Shown one piece after another: positions 27,228 to 36,249 of a stretch of 64,000 nt of DNA. The notes under the pieces were generated by a model. It was not told the origin of the DNA. It saw only the letters and a list, made by a program, of their open reading frames with translations, and searched no databases. A program made the translations under genes and the position numbers. The DNA is from Pseudodesulfovibrio tunisiensis (lineage in GTDB: Bacteria; Desulfobacterota; Desulfovibrionia; Desulfovibrionales; Desulfovibrionaceae): NCBI RefSeq assembly GCF_022809775.1, contig NZ_CP094380.1:124001-188000 (forward strand), given 5' to 3'. Each line of letters starts with the position of its first letter. Positions within the stretch are counted from its first letter, which is position 1.

Positions 27228-27560
27228 ATGGAAGCTAAAGCAGTAGCCAAGTTCATACGGGTTTCTCCGCGCAAGACGCGCCTTGTTGCCCAGAACGTGA
27301 AGGGCAAGCCTGTTGAGGAAGCTCTCAACATTCTTCGGTTCACCCCGAAGAAACCTGCCAAGATTCTGAGCAAGGTTCTGTTCTCCGCTGTTTCCAACGC
27401 GGAACAGATGCCCGGAGTGGATGTGGATTCCTTGATCGTCGATAATATCATCGTGAACGAGGGTCCGACCTGGAAACGGATTCAGCCGCGCGCAATGGGC
27501 CGCGCCTATCGCATCCGGAAACGTACCAGCCACATCACCGTCGTTGTGAAGGAGATGTAG
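27228..27560 (+). CDS. rplV: 50S ribosomal protein L22
   Basis: 110-residue L22 with a long hairpin in the exit tunnel. Start chosen at ATG 27228 ([21 protein letters not shown]): AGGGGTG lies 8 bases upstream, while the in-frame GTG 27219 and ATG 27222 are too close to that site. The C-terminal [20 protein letters not shown] is the conserved tunnel hairpin end. Confidence 0.96.
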   Translation: MEAKAVAKFIRVSPRKTRLVAQNVKGKPVEEALNILRFTPKKPAKILSKVLFSAVSNAEQMPGVDVDSLIVDNIIVNEGPTWKRIQPRAMGRAYRIRKRTSHITVVVKEM

Positions 27561-27562
27561 AT

Positions 27563-28204
27563 ATGGGTCAGAAAGTACATCCTTACGGTTTTCGTCTGGG
27601 ATACAACAAGAACTGGCTTTCCCGCTGGTACAGCAAGAAGGATTATCCTGCCTTTGTGCTGCAGGACGACCAGGTTCGGAAGTTTGTCAAGAAGAGGCTT
27701 TACCAGGCTGGCGTTGCTCGCATCGAGATCGAGCGTGCCGGTGGCAAGCTTCGTCTGATCATCCACACTGCGCGTCCGGGCATCGTGATCGGCCGCAAGG
27801 GCGTGGAGATCGAAAAGCTTCGTGAGGAGCTGAGGAAAAAGTTCCAAACCGAATTCGCCATTGAGGTCAACGAAATCCGTCGGCCTGAAACTGAAGCTCA
27901 GCTCGTAGCTGAGAACATCGCTCAACAACTCGAACGCCGCGTTGCCTTCCGCCGTGCCATGAAACGCACGGTGGGCCTTGCCAGGAAATTCGGCGCCGAG
28001 GGTATCAAGGTCAGCTGCGCTGGCCGTCTGGCCGGGGCTGAAATCGCCCGCAGCGAGTGGTACCGCGATGGCCGTGTGCCTCTTCACACGCTTCGTGCCG
28101 ACATTGACTACGGTTACGCGGTTGCTCGTACGACCTACGGCGTGATCGGTGTCAAGGTCTGGATCTTCAAGGGTGAGATTCTGGACAAAGAGGTAGAACA
28201 GTAA
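27563..28204 (+). CDS. rpsC: 30S ribosomal protein S3
   Basis: 213-residue S3 at the mRNA entry channel. [23 protein letters not shown], the KH-domain GxxG as [13 protein letters not shown], and [31 protein letters not shown] identify it. The stop shares one base with the rplP ATG. Confidence 0.99.
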   Translation: MGQKVHPYGFRLGYNKNWLSRWYSKKDYPAFVLQDDQVRKFVKKRLYQAGVARIEIERAGGKLRLIIHTARPGIVIGRKGVEIEKLREELRKKFQTEFAIEVNEIRRPETEAQLVAENIAQQLERRVAFRRAMKRTVGLARKFGAEGIKVSCAGRLAGAEIARSEWYRDGRVPLHTLRADIDYGYAVARTTYGVIGVKVWIFKGEILDKEVEQ

Positions 28205-28617
28205 TGCTTGCTCCAAAGAAAGTTAAGTACAGGAAGCGGCAGAAAGGCCGCGTCAGAGGCAAGGCCCAACGGGGTAACAGCGTGGCTTTCGGAGAAATTG
28301 GTCTGAAAGCCTTGGAGCACGGAAAGATCACCAGCCAGCAGATTGAAGCCGCCCGTGTCGCGATCATGCGTCACATCAAGCGCGGCGGCAAGGTCTGGAT
28401 TCGCATCTTCCCTGATTATCCCGTCACCTCCAAGCCCGCGGAAGTCCGCATGGGTAAGGGTAAAGGCGCCCCCGAAGGTTGGGTGGCTCCGGTGAGACCG
28501 GGTCGTATCATGTACGAAGTCAAGGGCGCAGACATGGAGCTCATGAAGGAAGCCCTGAAGAGGGCTGCCTACAAGCTGCCCATCAAGACCGCCATCGTGG
28601 TCAAGGAGGGTATGTAA
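28204..28617 (+). CDS. rplP: 50S ribosomal protein L16
   Basis: 137-residue L16, which positions tRNA at the A site. It begins [19 protein letters not shown] and has [24 protein letters not shown], carrying the Arg normally hydroxylated in some bacteria. It overlaps rpsC by one base, and rpmC begins directly after its stop. Confidence 0.98.
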   Translation: MLAPKKVKYRKRQKGRVRGKAQRGNSVAFGEIGLKALEHGKITSQQIEAARVAIMRHIKRGGKVWIRIFPDYPVTSKPAEVRMGKGKGAPEGWVAPVRPGRIMYEVKGADMELMKEALKRAAYKLPIKTAIVVKEGM

Positions 28618-28809
28618 GTGACTGCCAAGGAACTTCGTGAAATGAATGATGCCGAGCTGTCCGAAAAGCTGAACGAGTCCCGTCAGGAACTCTTCAAACT
28701 GCGTTTCCAGCATGCCACCGCGCAGCTGGAAGACGTGCGTAAGCTCGGCGGCGTCAAGAAGACCATCGCCCGCATCTTGACCATCCAGCGGGAAAGACAG
28801 GGAGCGTAA
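28618..28809 (+). CDS. rpmC: 50S ribosomal protein L29
   Basis: 63-residue helical L29 beside L23. It starts at GTG 28618 directly after the rplP stop: MTAKELREMNDAELSEKLNESRQELFKLRFQHATAQL, ending KKTIARILTIQRERQGA. The ribosome site (AAGGAGGG) lies within the rplP end, so translation is coupled. Confidence 0.97.
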   Translation: MTAKELREMNDAELSEKLNESRQELFKLRFQHATAQLEDVRKLGGVKKTIARILTIQRERQGA

Positions 28810-28812
28810 CTC

Positions 28813-29058
28813 ATGGCTGAGTTCAAATACGAAGGCAATCGCCGTGTGCTGACCGGTTTGGTCATCTCCGACAAGGCCGACAAGACCATCGTCGTCCGCG
28901 TCGAGACTCTGGTCAAGCATCCGTTGCTGAAGAAGTACGTTCGTCGCCGCAAAAAGTTCATGGCCCATGATCCGGCCAACGAATGCGGTGTCGGTGACAA
29001 GGTACAGATTGTTGAGTCCAGGCCCATCAGCCGCCGCAAGCAAGCTGGCATCTGGTGA
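28813..29058 (+). CDS. rpsQ: 30S ribosomal protein S17, 3' end apparently frameshifted
   Basis: S17 binds 16S rRNA early in 30S assembly. The in-frame product is 81 residues and ends PISRRKQAGIW. Known S17 proteins end with a conserved K-S-W-x-L-V-x-V-x-EKAV. Exactly that tail (SWHLVKVLEKAV) is encoded one base back, from 29043 to a stop at 29079-29081. So the sequence has a net one-base deletion (or two-base insertion) near 29037-29045. The body (GNRRVLTGLVISDKADKTIVVRVE; HDPANECGVGDKVQIVESRPIS) is intact. Possible causes are a sequence error, a real mutation trimming a non-essential tail, or -1 frameshifting; an error is the simplest. Confidence 0.93.
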   Translation: MAEFKYEGNRRVLTGLVISDKADKTIVVRVETLVKHPLLKKYVRRRKKFMAHDPANECGVGDKVQIVESRPISRRKQAGIW

Positions 29059-29105
29059 AGGTCCTCGAGAAAGCCGTCTAACGTTTAATCTGAGGAATTG
29101 CAGAA

Positions 29106-29474
29106 ATGATTCAGGTTGAATCCAATCTTGACGTGGCGGACAACTCCGGGGCCAAGAAAGTCTCCTGCATTAAGGTGCTGGGAGGCTCGAAGCGCCGGTA
29201 CGCCAGCGTCGGCGACATCATCGTCGTCACGGTTAAGGAAGCAATGCCCCATTCCAAGGTGAAGAAGGGTGCTGTTATGAAGGCGGTTGTTGTTCGCACC
29301 AAGAAGGAAATCGGTCGTCCCGACGGTTCCTTCATCAAGTTCGACAACAACTCCGCCGTGCTGCTCAACAACTCGATGGAGCCCGTGGGCACCCGTATCT
29401 TCGGACCAGTTGCCCGTGAGCTTCGTGCAGCCGGGTTCATGAAGATCGTATCCCTCGCTCCCGAGGTCCTCTAA
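29106..29474 (+). CDS. rplN: 50S ribosomal protein L14
   Basis: 122-residue L14 at the subunit interface. [33 protein letters not shown] and [24 protein letters not shown] are the usual ends of this highly conserved protein. It starts after TGAGGAATTGCAGAA. Confidence 0.99.
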   Translation: MIQVESNLDVADNSGAKKVSCIKVLGGSKRRYASVGDIIVVTVKEAMPHSKVKKGAVMKAVVVRTKKEIGRPDGSFIKFDNNSAVLLNNSMEPVGTRIFGPVARELRAAGFMKIVSLAPEVL

Positions 29475-29485
29475 AGAGGTGTGCC

Positions 29486-29806
29486 ATGAAGACTAAAATC
29501 CGTAAAGACGATAAAGTCATGGTGCTGTCCGGGAAGGATAAGGGTAAGATCGGCAAAGTGCTGAAGATTCTGAAGAAGCACGACAAGGTCCTGGTCGAAA
29601 AGGTGAACATGGTCAAGCGCCACACCAAGGCCAACCCCTATGCCAACCAGCCGGGCGGTATCATCGAGAAGGAAGCCCCGATCCATGTCTCCAACGTGGC
29701 CATTGTGTGCGATGCCTGCACCAAGCCCACCAGGGTCGGCTACAAGAAGACGGACGACGGGAAGAAGGTCCGCTACTGCAAGAAATGCAACGAGATCTTC
29801 AAGTAG
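29486..29806 (+). CDS. rplX: 50S ribosomal protein L24
   Basis: 106-residue L24, a 50S assembly initiator. It has the N-terminal KOW motif ([18 protein letters not shown]) and [16 protein letters not shown]. Four cysteines in CDAC and CKKC near the C-terminus look like a small zinc knuckle of the kind seen in some L24 proteins. Confidence 0.98.
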   Translation: MKTKIRKDDKVMVLSGKDKGKIGKVLKILKKHDKVLVEKVNMVKRHTKANPYANQPGGIIEKEAPIHVSNVAIVCDACTKPTRVGYKKTDDGKKVRYCKKCNEIFK

Positions 29807-29815
29807 GTGGATGCT

Positions 29816-30355
29816 ATGACTCGTCTCCAGAAAATATATGAGGAAAAGGTTGTCCCGGCCCTGCAGAAGGAATTCGGGTACAAGAGCCCCATGGAGCTTC
29901 CCAGCCTGGAAAAAATCTCGCTGAACATCGGTCTCGGCGAAGGTTCCCAGAACAACAAGCTCATTGAGGACGCCGTCAACGAACTGACCAAGATCTCCGG
30001 CCGCAAGGCCGTGGTGACTCGGGCCAAGAAATCCATCGCCGCGTTCAAGCTGCGTGAAGGCATGCCTGTCGGCATCCGCGTCACGCTGCGCCACGACGAC
30101 ATGTGGGATTTCTTCGACAAGCTCGTGAGCTTCGCGCTCCCGCGTGTGCGCGACTTCCGCGGCATTCCTGACCGTGGTTTCGACGGCCGTGGCAACTTCA
30201 CCATGGGCATCAAGGAGCACACGATCTTCCCTGAGCTGGAAATCGACAAAGTCGAAAAGGTGAAGGGCATGAACGTGACTATTTGCACCTCTGCCAAAAC
30301 CGACAAGGAAGGCAAGATGCTTCTTGACCTCCTTGGCATGCCCTTCAAGAAGTAG
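29816..30355 (+). CDS. rplE: 50S ribosomal protein L5
   Basis: 179-residue L5, which binds 5S rRNA and contacts P-site tRNA. ATG 29816 is chosen over the in-frame GTG 29807 because AGGTGG lies 5 bases before it and gives the usual 179-residue length, beginning [56 protein letters not shown] and [15 protein letters not shown] are diagnostic. Confidence 0.97.
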   Translation: MTRLQKIYEEKVVPALQKEFGYKSPMELPSLEKISLNIGLGEGSQNNKLIEDAVNELTKISGRKAVVTRAKKSIAAFKLREGMPVGIRVTLRHDDMWDFFDKLVSFALPRVRDFRGIPDRGFDGRGNFTMGIKEHTIFPELEIDKVEKVKGMNVTICTSAKTDKEGKMLLDLLGMPFKK

Positions 30356-30365
30356 GAGTTACAAC

Positions 30366-30551
30366 ATGGCCAGAACGAGTTTACGAGTAAAGGCCCGCCG
30401 CAAACCCAAGTTTAAGGTTCGCGCCTACAATCGCTGCCCCATCTGCGGCCGCCCCAGGGCTTTCCTGCGGCGCTACGGCATCTGCCGTGTCTGCTTCCGC
30501 AATAAGGCTTTGGCCGGCGAACTGCCCGGTGTGCGCAAGGCGAGCTGGTAA
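30366..30551 (+). CDS. rpsN: 30S ribosomal protein S14, zinc-binding (type Z)
   Basis: 61-residue short S14 with the CPIC...CRVC zinc site, beginning [21 protein letters not shown] and ending LPGVRKASW. This form does not depend on a paralogue when zinc is plentiful; many proteobacteria carry the longer zinc-free form instead. ATG follows AGGAGTTACAAC. Confidence 0.98.
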   Translation: MARTSLRVKARRKPKFKVRAYNRCPICGRPRAFLRRYGICRVCFRNKALAGELPGVRKASW

Positions 30552-30569
30552 TTCAAGGAGAATAAGAAA

Positions 30570-30947
30570 ATGGTTGATCCTGTAGCCGACATGTTGACCC
30601 GTATTCGGAACGCTCACCAGGCGTACCACCAGGGTGTCGTCGTTCCCGTCTCCAAAATGAAGACGGCCATTGCGGGTATCCTCAAAGAGGAAGGTTATAT
30701 CACTGACTACGCTGTCGAGGACAGGGACATCAAAATCACCCTCAAGTACCACGACGGCAAGGGCCTGATCGCCGGTCTCAAGAAGATCAGCAAGCCCGGC
30801 CGCCGCGTGTACGTGGGCGTTCATGATATCCCTCGTGTGCAGAACGGCCTCGGCATCTGCATCATGTCCACGTCCAAGGGGGTCCTTGAAGGCTCCAAGG
30901 CCAAGGACGCCAACGTTGGTGGCGAACTCGTCTGCGAAATCTGGTAG
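30570..30947 (+). CDS. rpsH: 30S ribosomal protein S8
   Basis: 125-residue S8, central-domain 16S rRNA binder and in enterobacteria the repressor of the spc operon. It begins MVDPVADMLTRIRNA and ends GICIMSTSKGVLEGSKAKDANVGGELVCEIW, the conserved C-terminal RNA-binding block. AAGGAGAATAAGAAA precedes the ATG. Confidence 0.99.
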   Translation: MVDPVADMLTRIRNAHQAYHQGVVVPVSKMKTAIAGILKEEGYITDYAVEDRDIKITLKYHDGKGLIAGLKKISKPGRRVYVGVHDIPRVQNGLGICIMSTSKGVLEGSKAKDANVGGELVCEIW

Positions 30948-30959
30948 TGAGGTTCCAAA

Positions 30960-31496
30960 ATGTCTCGAATTGGTAAAAAACCTATCGATATCCCCTCCGG
31001 TGTAGAGGTGACAGTCGGAGCCTCCGAGATCCAGGTCAAGGGTCCCAAGGGCACCTTGAAGACTCCTGTTCACCCCGCCGTTGTTTATGCTGTTGAAGGC
31101 AACCAGGTTGTCGTCAACCGTACCGACGACTCCCGTGAAGCCCGTAGCCAGCACGGCCTTCGCCGCACCCTTCTCGCCAACTGCATTGAAGGCGTTGAGA
31201 AGGGCTATGAAAAGACCCTCGAGGTCATCGGCGTTGGTTACAAGGTTTCGGTCCAGGGCAAGAAGGTCGTTCTCACGGTTGGGTTCTCCCATCCCGTCGA
31301 GTTCGAGCTGCCCGCTGGCATTGAAGCCAAGAACGAAGGCTCCAAGCTGATCATTTCCGGCTCCGACAAGCAGCTTGTCGGCGAGGTTGCGGCCAAGATT
31401 CGCCGCGTCCGTCCGCCGGAACCGTACAAGGGCAAGGGAATCAAGTACATTGACGAGCATATCCGGCGCAAGGCTGGTAAGTCCGGCGCCAAATAG
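30960..31496 (+). CDS. rplF: 50S ribosomal protein L6
   Basis: 178-residue L6 with two repeated domains near the factor-binding site. MSRIGKKPIDIPSGVEVTV at the start; the C-terminal RRVRPPEPYKGKGIKYIDEHIRRKAGKSG is the conserved rRNA-binding end. Confidence 0.99.
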   Translation: MSRIGKKPIDIPSGVEVTVGASEIQVKGPKGTLKTPVHPAVVYAVEGNQVVVNRTDDSREARSQHGLRRTLLANCIEGVEKGYEKTLEVIGVGYKVSVQGKKVVLTVGFSHPVEFELPAGIEAKNEGSKLIISGSDKQLVGEVAAKIRRVRPPEPYKGKGIKYIDEHIRRKAGKSGAK

Positions 31497-31511
31497 CGGG
31501 GTATAAGAGTC

Positions 31512-31871
31512 ATGAAAGTAAGCAAGAACGAAGCGCGGCTTCGCAGAAAGCCTCGCATACGCAAAAAGGTCTCCGGTACCGAAAGCCGTCCCAGGCTCGT
31601 GGTGTTCCGTTCCAATTTGCATCTGTACGCTCAGATTGTGGATGATGTGAACGGCGTCACCCTGGCCAGCTCCAGCACCCTGGTGCTGAACAAGGCTGGT
31701 CAGAGTCTGAAGGCCAATTGCGAGTCCGCCACCGTCGTGGGCAAGGACATCGCGGCCAAGGCGCTGGAGAAGAAAATCGAAGCTGTCGTTTTCGACCGCA
31801 ACGGTTATATCTATCATGGTAAAATCAAGGCCCTCGCCGACGGCGCTCGCGAAGGCGGCCTGAAATTCTAG
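31512..31871 (+). CDS. rplR: 50S ribosomal protein L18
   Basis: 119-residue L18, the main 5S rRNA binder. [35 protein letters not shown] and [26 protein letters not shown] match the family ends. It lies between rplF and rpsE as usual. Confidence 0.99.
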   Translation: MKVSKNEARLRRKPRIRKKVSGTESRPRLVVFRSNLHLYAQIVDDVNGVTLASSSTLVLNKAGQSLKANCESATVVGKDIAAKALEKKIEAVVFDRNGYIYHGKIKALADGAREGGLKF

Positions 31872-31886
31872 GTTTGAGGAAAGACC

Positions 31887-32378
31887 ATGGAACAGAATGA
31901 ATCTGGACTGATTGAAAAGATCGTCTACCTCAACCGAGTCGCCAAGGTCGTTAAGGGCGGCCGCCGCTTCAGCTTTAGCTGCCTCGTGGTAGTCGGCGAC
32001 GGTGAGGGTAAGGTCGGTTATGGACTGGGCAAGGCCAATGAAGTTCCCGAAGCCATTCGCAAGGCATCGGAACGGGCCAAGAAGGACATGATTGCAATTC
32101 CCATCCTTGACGGCACTCTGCCGTACGAGGTTCTGGGTCGCTTCGGCGCGGGCCGCGTTATGCTCAAGCCCGCCAGCCGTGGTACCGGCATCATCGCCGG
32201 CGGTCCTGTCCGCGCCATCATGGAAGCCCTGGGTGTCAACGACATCCTGACCAAGGCTATCGGCACCAACAACCCGCACAACGTCCTGCGCGCGACCATG
32301 GCTGGCTTGGCCTCCCTGCGTAGCTCCAAGGAAGTTTCCGAGATGCGCGGTGTCCAGGTGTCCACGCCCAGAAAGTAA
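31887..32378 (+). CDS. rpsE: 30S ribosomal protein S5
   Basis: 163-residue S5 at the mRNA entry and decoding region. The N-terminal dsRBD-like part ([51 protein letters not shown]) and C-terminal [33 protein letters not shown] are complete. rpmD follows 12 bases later. Confidence 0.99.
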   Translation: MEQNESGLIEKIVYLNRVAKVVKGGRRFSFSCLVVVGDGEGKVGYGLGKANEVPEAIRKASERAKKDMIAIPILDGTLPYEVLGRFGAGRVMLKPASRGTGIIAGGPVRAIMEALGVNDILTKAIGTNNPHNVLRATMAGLASLRSSKEVSEMRGVQVSTPRK

Positions 32379-32390
32379 GGAGGACCGGCC

Positions 32391-32564
32391 GTGTTGAAGG
32401 TTAAGCTCATCAAAAGCAAGATCGGGTGCAATCCCGCCCAGCGCAAGACGCTTGTGGCTCTGGGATTGCGCAAGATCCGCCAGGAAAAGACCTTTGAGGA
32501 CACCCCGGTTGTCCGGGGCATGATCAAGCGTGTTAATCACCTGGTGGAGGTGACTGAATCATGA
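32391..32564 (+). CDS. rpmD: 50S ribosomal protein L30
   Basis: 57-residue L30 starting at GTG 32391, preceded by AAGGAGG. MLKVKLIKSKIGCNPAQRKTLVALGLRK and the C-terminal VRGMIKRVNHLVEVTES are typical. It is shorter than most listed genes here and overlaps rplO by four bases (ATGA). Confidence 0.97.
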   Translation: MLKVKLIKSKIGCNPAQRKTLVALGLRKIRQEKTFEDTPVVRGMIKRVNHLVEVTES

Positions 32565-33010
32565 GGCTTCACGAACTCTATCCGTTCCCGGAAGAATACA
32601 AGAACCGCAAGCGTATTGGGCGCGGTTCCGGCTCGGGCTGGGGCAAGACCTCCGGCAAGGGCCACAAGGGACAGAACAGCCGCTCCGGCGGTGGTGTTCG
32701 TCCCGGCTTCGAGGGCGGCCAGATGCCTCTGGCCCGCCGTCTGCCCAAGCGCGGCTTCAAGAACTATCCCTTCCGCGAAGTCTATGCTCCGGTTAACGTC
32801 GGACAGCTTCTTGCCGTGTTTGCGGACAAGGACGAAATCACCCTGGTCGACATCTATGATCGCGGTCTCGCCAAGAATGGCGAGCCCATCAAGGTGCTCG
32901 GCATGGGCGACGTGACCAAGGCCGTGACTATCGAGGCGCACCGCTTCAGCGCGTCTGCTGCCGAGAAGATCGCGAAGGCCGGCGGAACCGCCAAGGCCAT
33001 TGAAGGGTAA
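32561..33010 (+). CDS. rplO: 50S ribosomal protein L15
   Basis: 149-residue late-assembly 50S protein. MRLHELYPFPEEYKNRKRIGRGSGSGWGKTSGKGHKGQNSRSGG is the hallmark Gly/Arg-rich N-terminus; the C-terminus (RFSASAAEKIAKAGGTAKAIEG) is complete. Coupled to rpmD by a four-base overlap and followed by secY. Confidence 0.99.
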   Translation: MRLHELYPFPEEYKNRKRIGRGSGSGWGKTSGKGHKGQNSRSGGGVRPGFEGGQMPLARRLPKRGFKNYPFREVYAPVNVGQLLAVFADKDEITLVDIYDRGLAKNGEPIKVLGMGDVTKAVTIEAHRFSASAAEKIAKAGGTAKAIEG

Positions 33011-33034
33011 CTGACCAGCATCGGAAGGAATACC

Positions 33035-34351
33035 GTGGCGCTTTCTGGAGTTGAAAATCTTGCCCGTCTCCCAGAGCTGAAGAAAAAACTGCTCTGGACG
33101 TTCGCACTGTTGGCTGTTTACCGCATGGGTATTCATATCCCGGTTCCCGGCGTTGACAGTGCCGCATTGGCCGATTTTTTCGCCAATGCGCAGAACACCT
33201 TGTTCGGGCTCTTTGACATGTTCTCGGGTGGAGGTCTCAAGAACCTTTCCATCTTCGCCTTGGGCATCATGCCCTACATCTCGGCATCCATCATCCTGCA
33301 GCTGCTTACCGTTGTCAGCCCGGAGCTGAAGCGTTTGCAGAAGGAGGAAGGGGAGGCCGGCAGAAAGAAGATCACCCAGTACACTCGATACGGGACCGTG
33401 CTCATCACTTTTGTCCAGGGCTTTGGCATTGCCGTGGGCCTGGAAACCATGAGCAGTCCCACCGGGGCTCCCGTGGTGCTGTTTTCGGGTTGGGGATTCA
33501 GGATGATGACCGTCCTGACCCTGACCGCGGGAACGGTGTTCCTGATGTGGCTGGGCGAAAAAATGACTGAAAAGGGTATCGGAAACGGCATCTCGCTCAT
33601 TATCTATGCCGGTATCATCGCAGGCCTTCCGGCCGCTGTGGTCAATACCGTGCAGCTCATGACCGTGGGCGAGATCACCCTTTTCCTTCTTCTGGTCATT
33701 GCTGCCGTGATGATCGTCACCTTGGCGTTCATCGTGTTCATGGAGCGCGGCCAGAGAAGGATTCCGATCCATTATGCCAAGCGTCAGATGGGACGCAGAA
33801 TGGTTGGCGGCCAGACTACGCATCTGCCGTTGCGCGTGAATACCGCGGGTGTCATTCCCCCGATCTTCGCGTCCTCCATTCTGATGTTCCCTGCGACCAT
33901 TGCCCAGTTCTCGAATGTCCAGTGGCTGAAAGATGTGTCGACTTTCCTGAGTCCGGATTCCATCATTTATAACATTCTTTATGTTGGAATTATCATATTT
34001 TTCTGCTACTTCTATACGGCGATCATGTTTGATCCCAAGGGGATTGCCGAGAACATTCAGAAACAGGGCGGTTTTATCCCCGGTATTCGTCCCGGTGCTC
34101 GCACCTGCGAATACATTGATCGGGTCCTGACCAGGATCACGCTCTGGGGTTCCCTGTACGTGTCGGCGGTCTGCGTGCTGCCCATGTTCCTGATTGCGCA
34201 GTTCAACGTGCCGTTCTATTTCGGCGGCACTTCTCTGCTGATCGTCGTGGGCGTTGCCATGGACTTCATGAGCCAGATCGAGTCTCACCTGATTTCGCGT
34301 CAGTACGAAGGCTTGATGGGCAAGGCCGGCAAACTGAAAGGCAGGCGTTAG
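33035..34351 (+). CDS. secY: protein translocase subunit SecY
   Basis: 438-residue ten-span channel of the Sec translocon in the inner membrane. It starts at GTG 33035 after GGAAGGAATACC. Visible are TM1 with YRMGIHIPVPGVD, the plug-region repeat, ASIILQLLTVVSPELKRLQKEEGEAGRKKITQYTRYGT, the ribosome/SecA loop GQRRIPIHYAKRQMGRR, and TM10 with a final ISRQYEGLMGKAGKLKGRR. The standard adk gene does not follow; map does. Confidence 0.99.
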   Translation: MALSGVENLARLPELKKKLLWTFALLAVYRMGIHIPVPGVDSAALADFFANAQNTLFGLFDMFSGGGLKNLSIFALGIMPYISASIILQLLTVVSPELKRLQKEEGEAGRKKITQYTRYGTVLITFVQGFGIAVGLETMSSPTGAPVVLFSGWGFRMMTVLTLTAGTVFLMWLGEKMTEKGIGNGISLIIYAGIIAGLPAAVVNTVQLMTVGEITLFLLLVIAAVMIVTLAFIVFMERGQRRIPIHYAKRQMGRRMVGGQTTHLPLRVNTAGVIPPIFASSILMFPATIAQFSNVQWLKDVSTFLSPDSIIYNILYVGIIIFFCYFYTAIMFDPKGIAENIQKQGGFIPGIRPGARTCEYIDRVLTRITLWGSLYVSAVCVLPMFLIAQFNVPFYFGGTSLLIVVGVAMDFMSQIESHLISRQYEGLMGKAGKLKGRR

Positions 34352-34354
34352 GTT

Positions 34355-35125
34355 TTGAAGAAATTCAGAGGAGTATTCCTCAAGAATGATAAGGAGATTG
34401 GCCTCATGCGTGAGGCCAATCGCATTGTCTCGAGAATTCTCGATGAGCTTGGTGAGAACGTCAAACCCGGCGTTCCCACCATGCTCTTTGAGGAAATTTG
34501 TCAGAAACGGTGCAAGGAATACGGCGTTCGTCCGGCCTTCCAGGGGTACCAGGGATTTCCCTATGCTCTTTGTTGCTCCGTCAATGACGAAATTGTGCAC
34601 GGCTTTCCCTCTTCCGAGCGTTTTCTGGAAGAAGGAGACATTGTCAGTTTCGACATGGGCGTCGTGTACCAGGGATTTTTCGGAGATTCTGCCCGGACCT
34701 TCGGTGTGGGGCAGGTGTCCGAGGATGCCCGGCGGCTCATGGATGTCACCAGAGAGGCGCTGCACAAGGGCATCGAACAAGCCAGACCCGGTAACAACCT
34801 TTACGACATTTCCGCGGCAATTGAGAAATATGTCGAAGGGTTTGGCTTTGGCATCGTTCGGCGTTTCGTCGGACACGGGATCGGGAGCCATCTCCATGAG
34901 AAGCCCGAAGTCCCCAACTTCGTGCCCAAAGGTCTGCCCGGCGTTCCTCTCAAAGCCGGAATGGCCCTGGCCATCGAGCCGATGGTCACCCTTGGAACCC
35001 ACGAAGTCGAAGTCCTGGAGGACAAATGGACCTCGGTAACGAAAGACCGTAAGCTTTCAGCTCACTTCGAGCATACCGTGGCCGTGACCTCGGATGGACC
35101 CATGATATTGAGCTTGTCCGACTGA
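34355..35125 (+). CDS. map: methionine aminopeptidase, type I
   Basis: Removes the initiator methionine after deformylation. The 256-residue metalloprotease has the five metal ligands: Asp in DIVSFDMGV and FFGDSARTF, His in FVGHGIGSHLHEKP, Glu in AIEPMVTLG and Glu in HFEHTVAVT. It starts at TTG 34355, three bases after the secY stop, with only a weak AGG-type ribosome site; no better start was found and MKKFRGVFLKNDKEI aligns with the usual N-terminus. Confidence 0.97.
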   Translation: MKKFRGVFLKNDKEIGLMREANRIVSRILDELGENVKPGVPTMLFEEICQKRCKEYGVRPAFQGYQGFPYALCCSVNDEIVHGFPSSERFLEEGDIVSFDMGVVYQGFFGDSARTFGVGQVSEDARRLMDVTREALHKGIEQARPGNNLYDISAAIEKYVEGFGFGIVRRFVGHGIGSHLHEKPEVPNFVPKGLPGVPLKAGMALAIEPMVTLGTHEVEVLEDKWTSVTKDRKLSAHFEHTVAVTSDGPMILSLSD

Positions 35126-35250
35126 GCCAGGAACCCATGAATTAAGGGCTTGCTCTTTGTCGCAAAAAGCTGTAGAAATCACAGCTTCGTTAAATGGCCG
35201 ACCCGAATAGGGTCTTGCCGTCATGTCAATTAGACAGTTGGAGAACGGTC
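35126..35250 (+). other. map-rpmJ spacer without infA
   Basis: In many bacteria infA or adk lies here. The 125 bases have no gene but carry two small hairpins (AGCTGT/ACAGCT and GACCC/GGGTC near 35169-35215). I see no clear promoter; a leader or internal promoter for the alpha operon genes is possible. Confidence 0.5.
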
Positions 35251-35364
35251 ATGAAAGTTAGACCTTCTGTTAAGAAGATGTGTTCTAAGTGCAAAATCAT
35301 TAGGCGTAACGGCGTGTTGCGGGTGATTTGTGAGAATCCTCGCCACAAGCAGCGTCAAGGATAA
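35251..35364 (+). CDS. rpmJ: 50S ribosomal protein L36
   Basis: 37-residue L36 with a C-x2-C-x12-C-x4-H zinc site ([28 protein letters not shown]). TTGGAGAACGGTC precedes the ATG. It is the normal zinc form and leads the alpha operon. Confidence 0.97.
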   Translation: MKVRPSVKKMCSKCKIIRRNGVLRVICENPRHKQRQG

Positions 35365-35379
35365 ACAAGGGGTATCAAA

Positions 35380-35754
35380 GTGGCTCGTATAGCTGGCGTT
35401 GACCTGCCGAAAAGCAAGCGCATGGATATCGCGCTGACGTATATTTACGGCATTGGCCGCACCACGGCCCTCCAGATCCTGGAATCTGTCAATATCGATT
35501 GGCAGAAGAGTTCTGATGACCTCGATGCGGAAGAAGTGAACAAGATTCGTATCGAGATCGAACAGAATCACAAGGTTGAGGGCGACCTGCGCCGTGATGT
35601 GACCCAGAATATCAAGCGTCTGATGGATATTGGCTGCTACCGCGGCCTGCGCCATCGTCGTGGTCTCACTGTCCGTGGACAGAAGACCAAGACCAACGCT
35701 CGTACCCGCAAGGGTCCGCGTCGGTCCGTGATGGGTCGCAAGAAGAAGAAATAG
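35380..35754 (+). CDS. rpsM: 30S ribosomal protein S13
   Basis: 124-residue S13, bridging to the 50S and P-site tRNA. GTG start at 35380 after [44 protein letters not shown] and [27 protein letters not shown] are diagnostic. Confidence 0.99.
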   Translation: MARIAGVDLPKSKRMDIALTYIYGIGRTTALQILESVNIDWQKSSDDLDAEEVNKIRIEIEQNHKVEGDLRRDVTQNIKRLMDIGCYRGLRHRRGLTVRGQKTKTNARTRKGPRRSVMGRKKKK

Positions 35755-35847
35755 CTTCTTCCCCGCAAAGATATTGACGCAGGGAGGCAGGTGTTACAGC
35801 ACCGGCCTTTCGTGCGATAACTGAAATTTACAACGGAGATCAAGGCA

Positions 35848-36234
35848 ATGGCTAGACCCCGTCGCATCGGGAAAAAGAAGGAAAAGAAAAGTATTCCTGT
35901 AGGTCTTGCCCACGTGAAGGCTACCTTCAACAACACGATAATTACCTTTACCGACGTAAAGGGAAATGTCGTGAGCTGGGCCAGTGCTGGCGCCCATTTC
36001 AAGGGCTCCCGCAAGAGCACCCCGTTCGCTGCCCAGGTTGCTGCCGAGGCCGCTGCCAAGCGCGCCCAGGACCATGGTATGCGCACAGTGGGTATCTACG
36101 TGAAGGGCCCCGGTTCCGGGCGTGAGGCCGCCATGCGCGCCATCAACGCTGCCGGTTTCAAGGTCACCTTCATTCGTGACATCACTCCCATTCCGCATAA
36201 CGGCTGCCGTCCGCCCAAGCGCCGCCGTGTCTAA
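35848..36234 (+). CDS. rpsK: 30S ribosomal protein S11
   Basis: 128-residue platform protein. [35 protein letters not shown] and the C-terminal [18 protein letters not shown] are standard. The 93-base gap before it holds a TTCGTGCGATAA stretch but no clear promoter. Confidence 0.99.
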   Translation: MARPRRIGKKKEKKSIPVGLAHVKATFNNTIITFTDVKGNVVSWASAGAHFKGSRKSTPFAAQVAAEAAAKRAQDHGMRTVGIYVKGPGSGREAAMRAINAAGFKVTFIRDITPIPHNGCRPPKRRRV

Positions 36235-36249
36235 TTAAGGAGAATAGTC

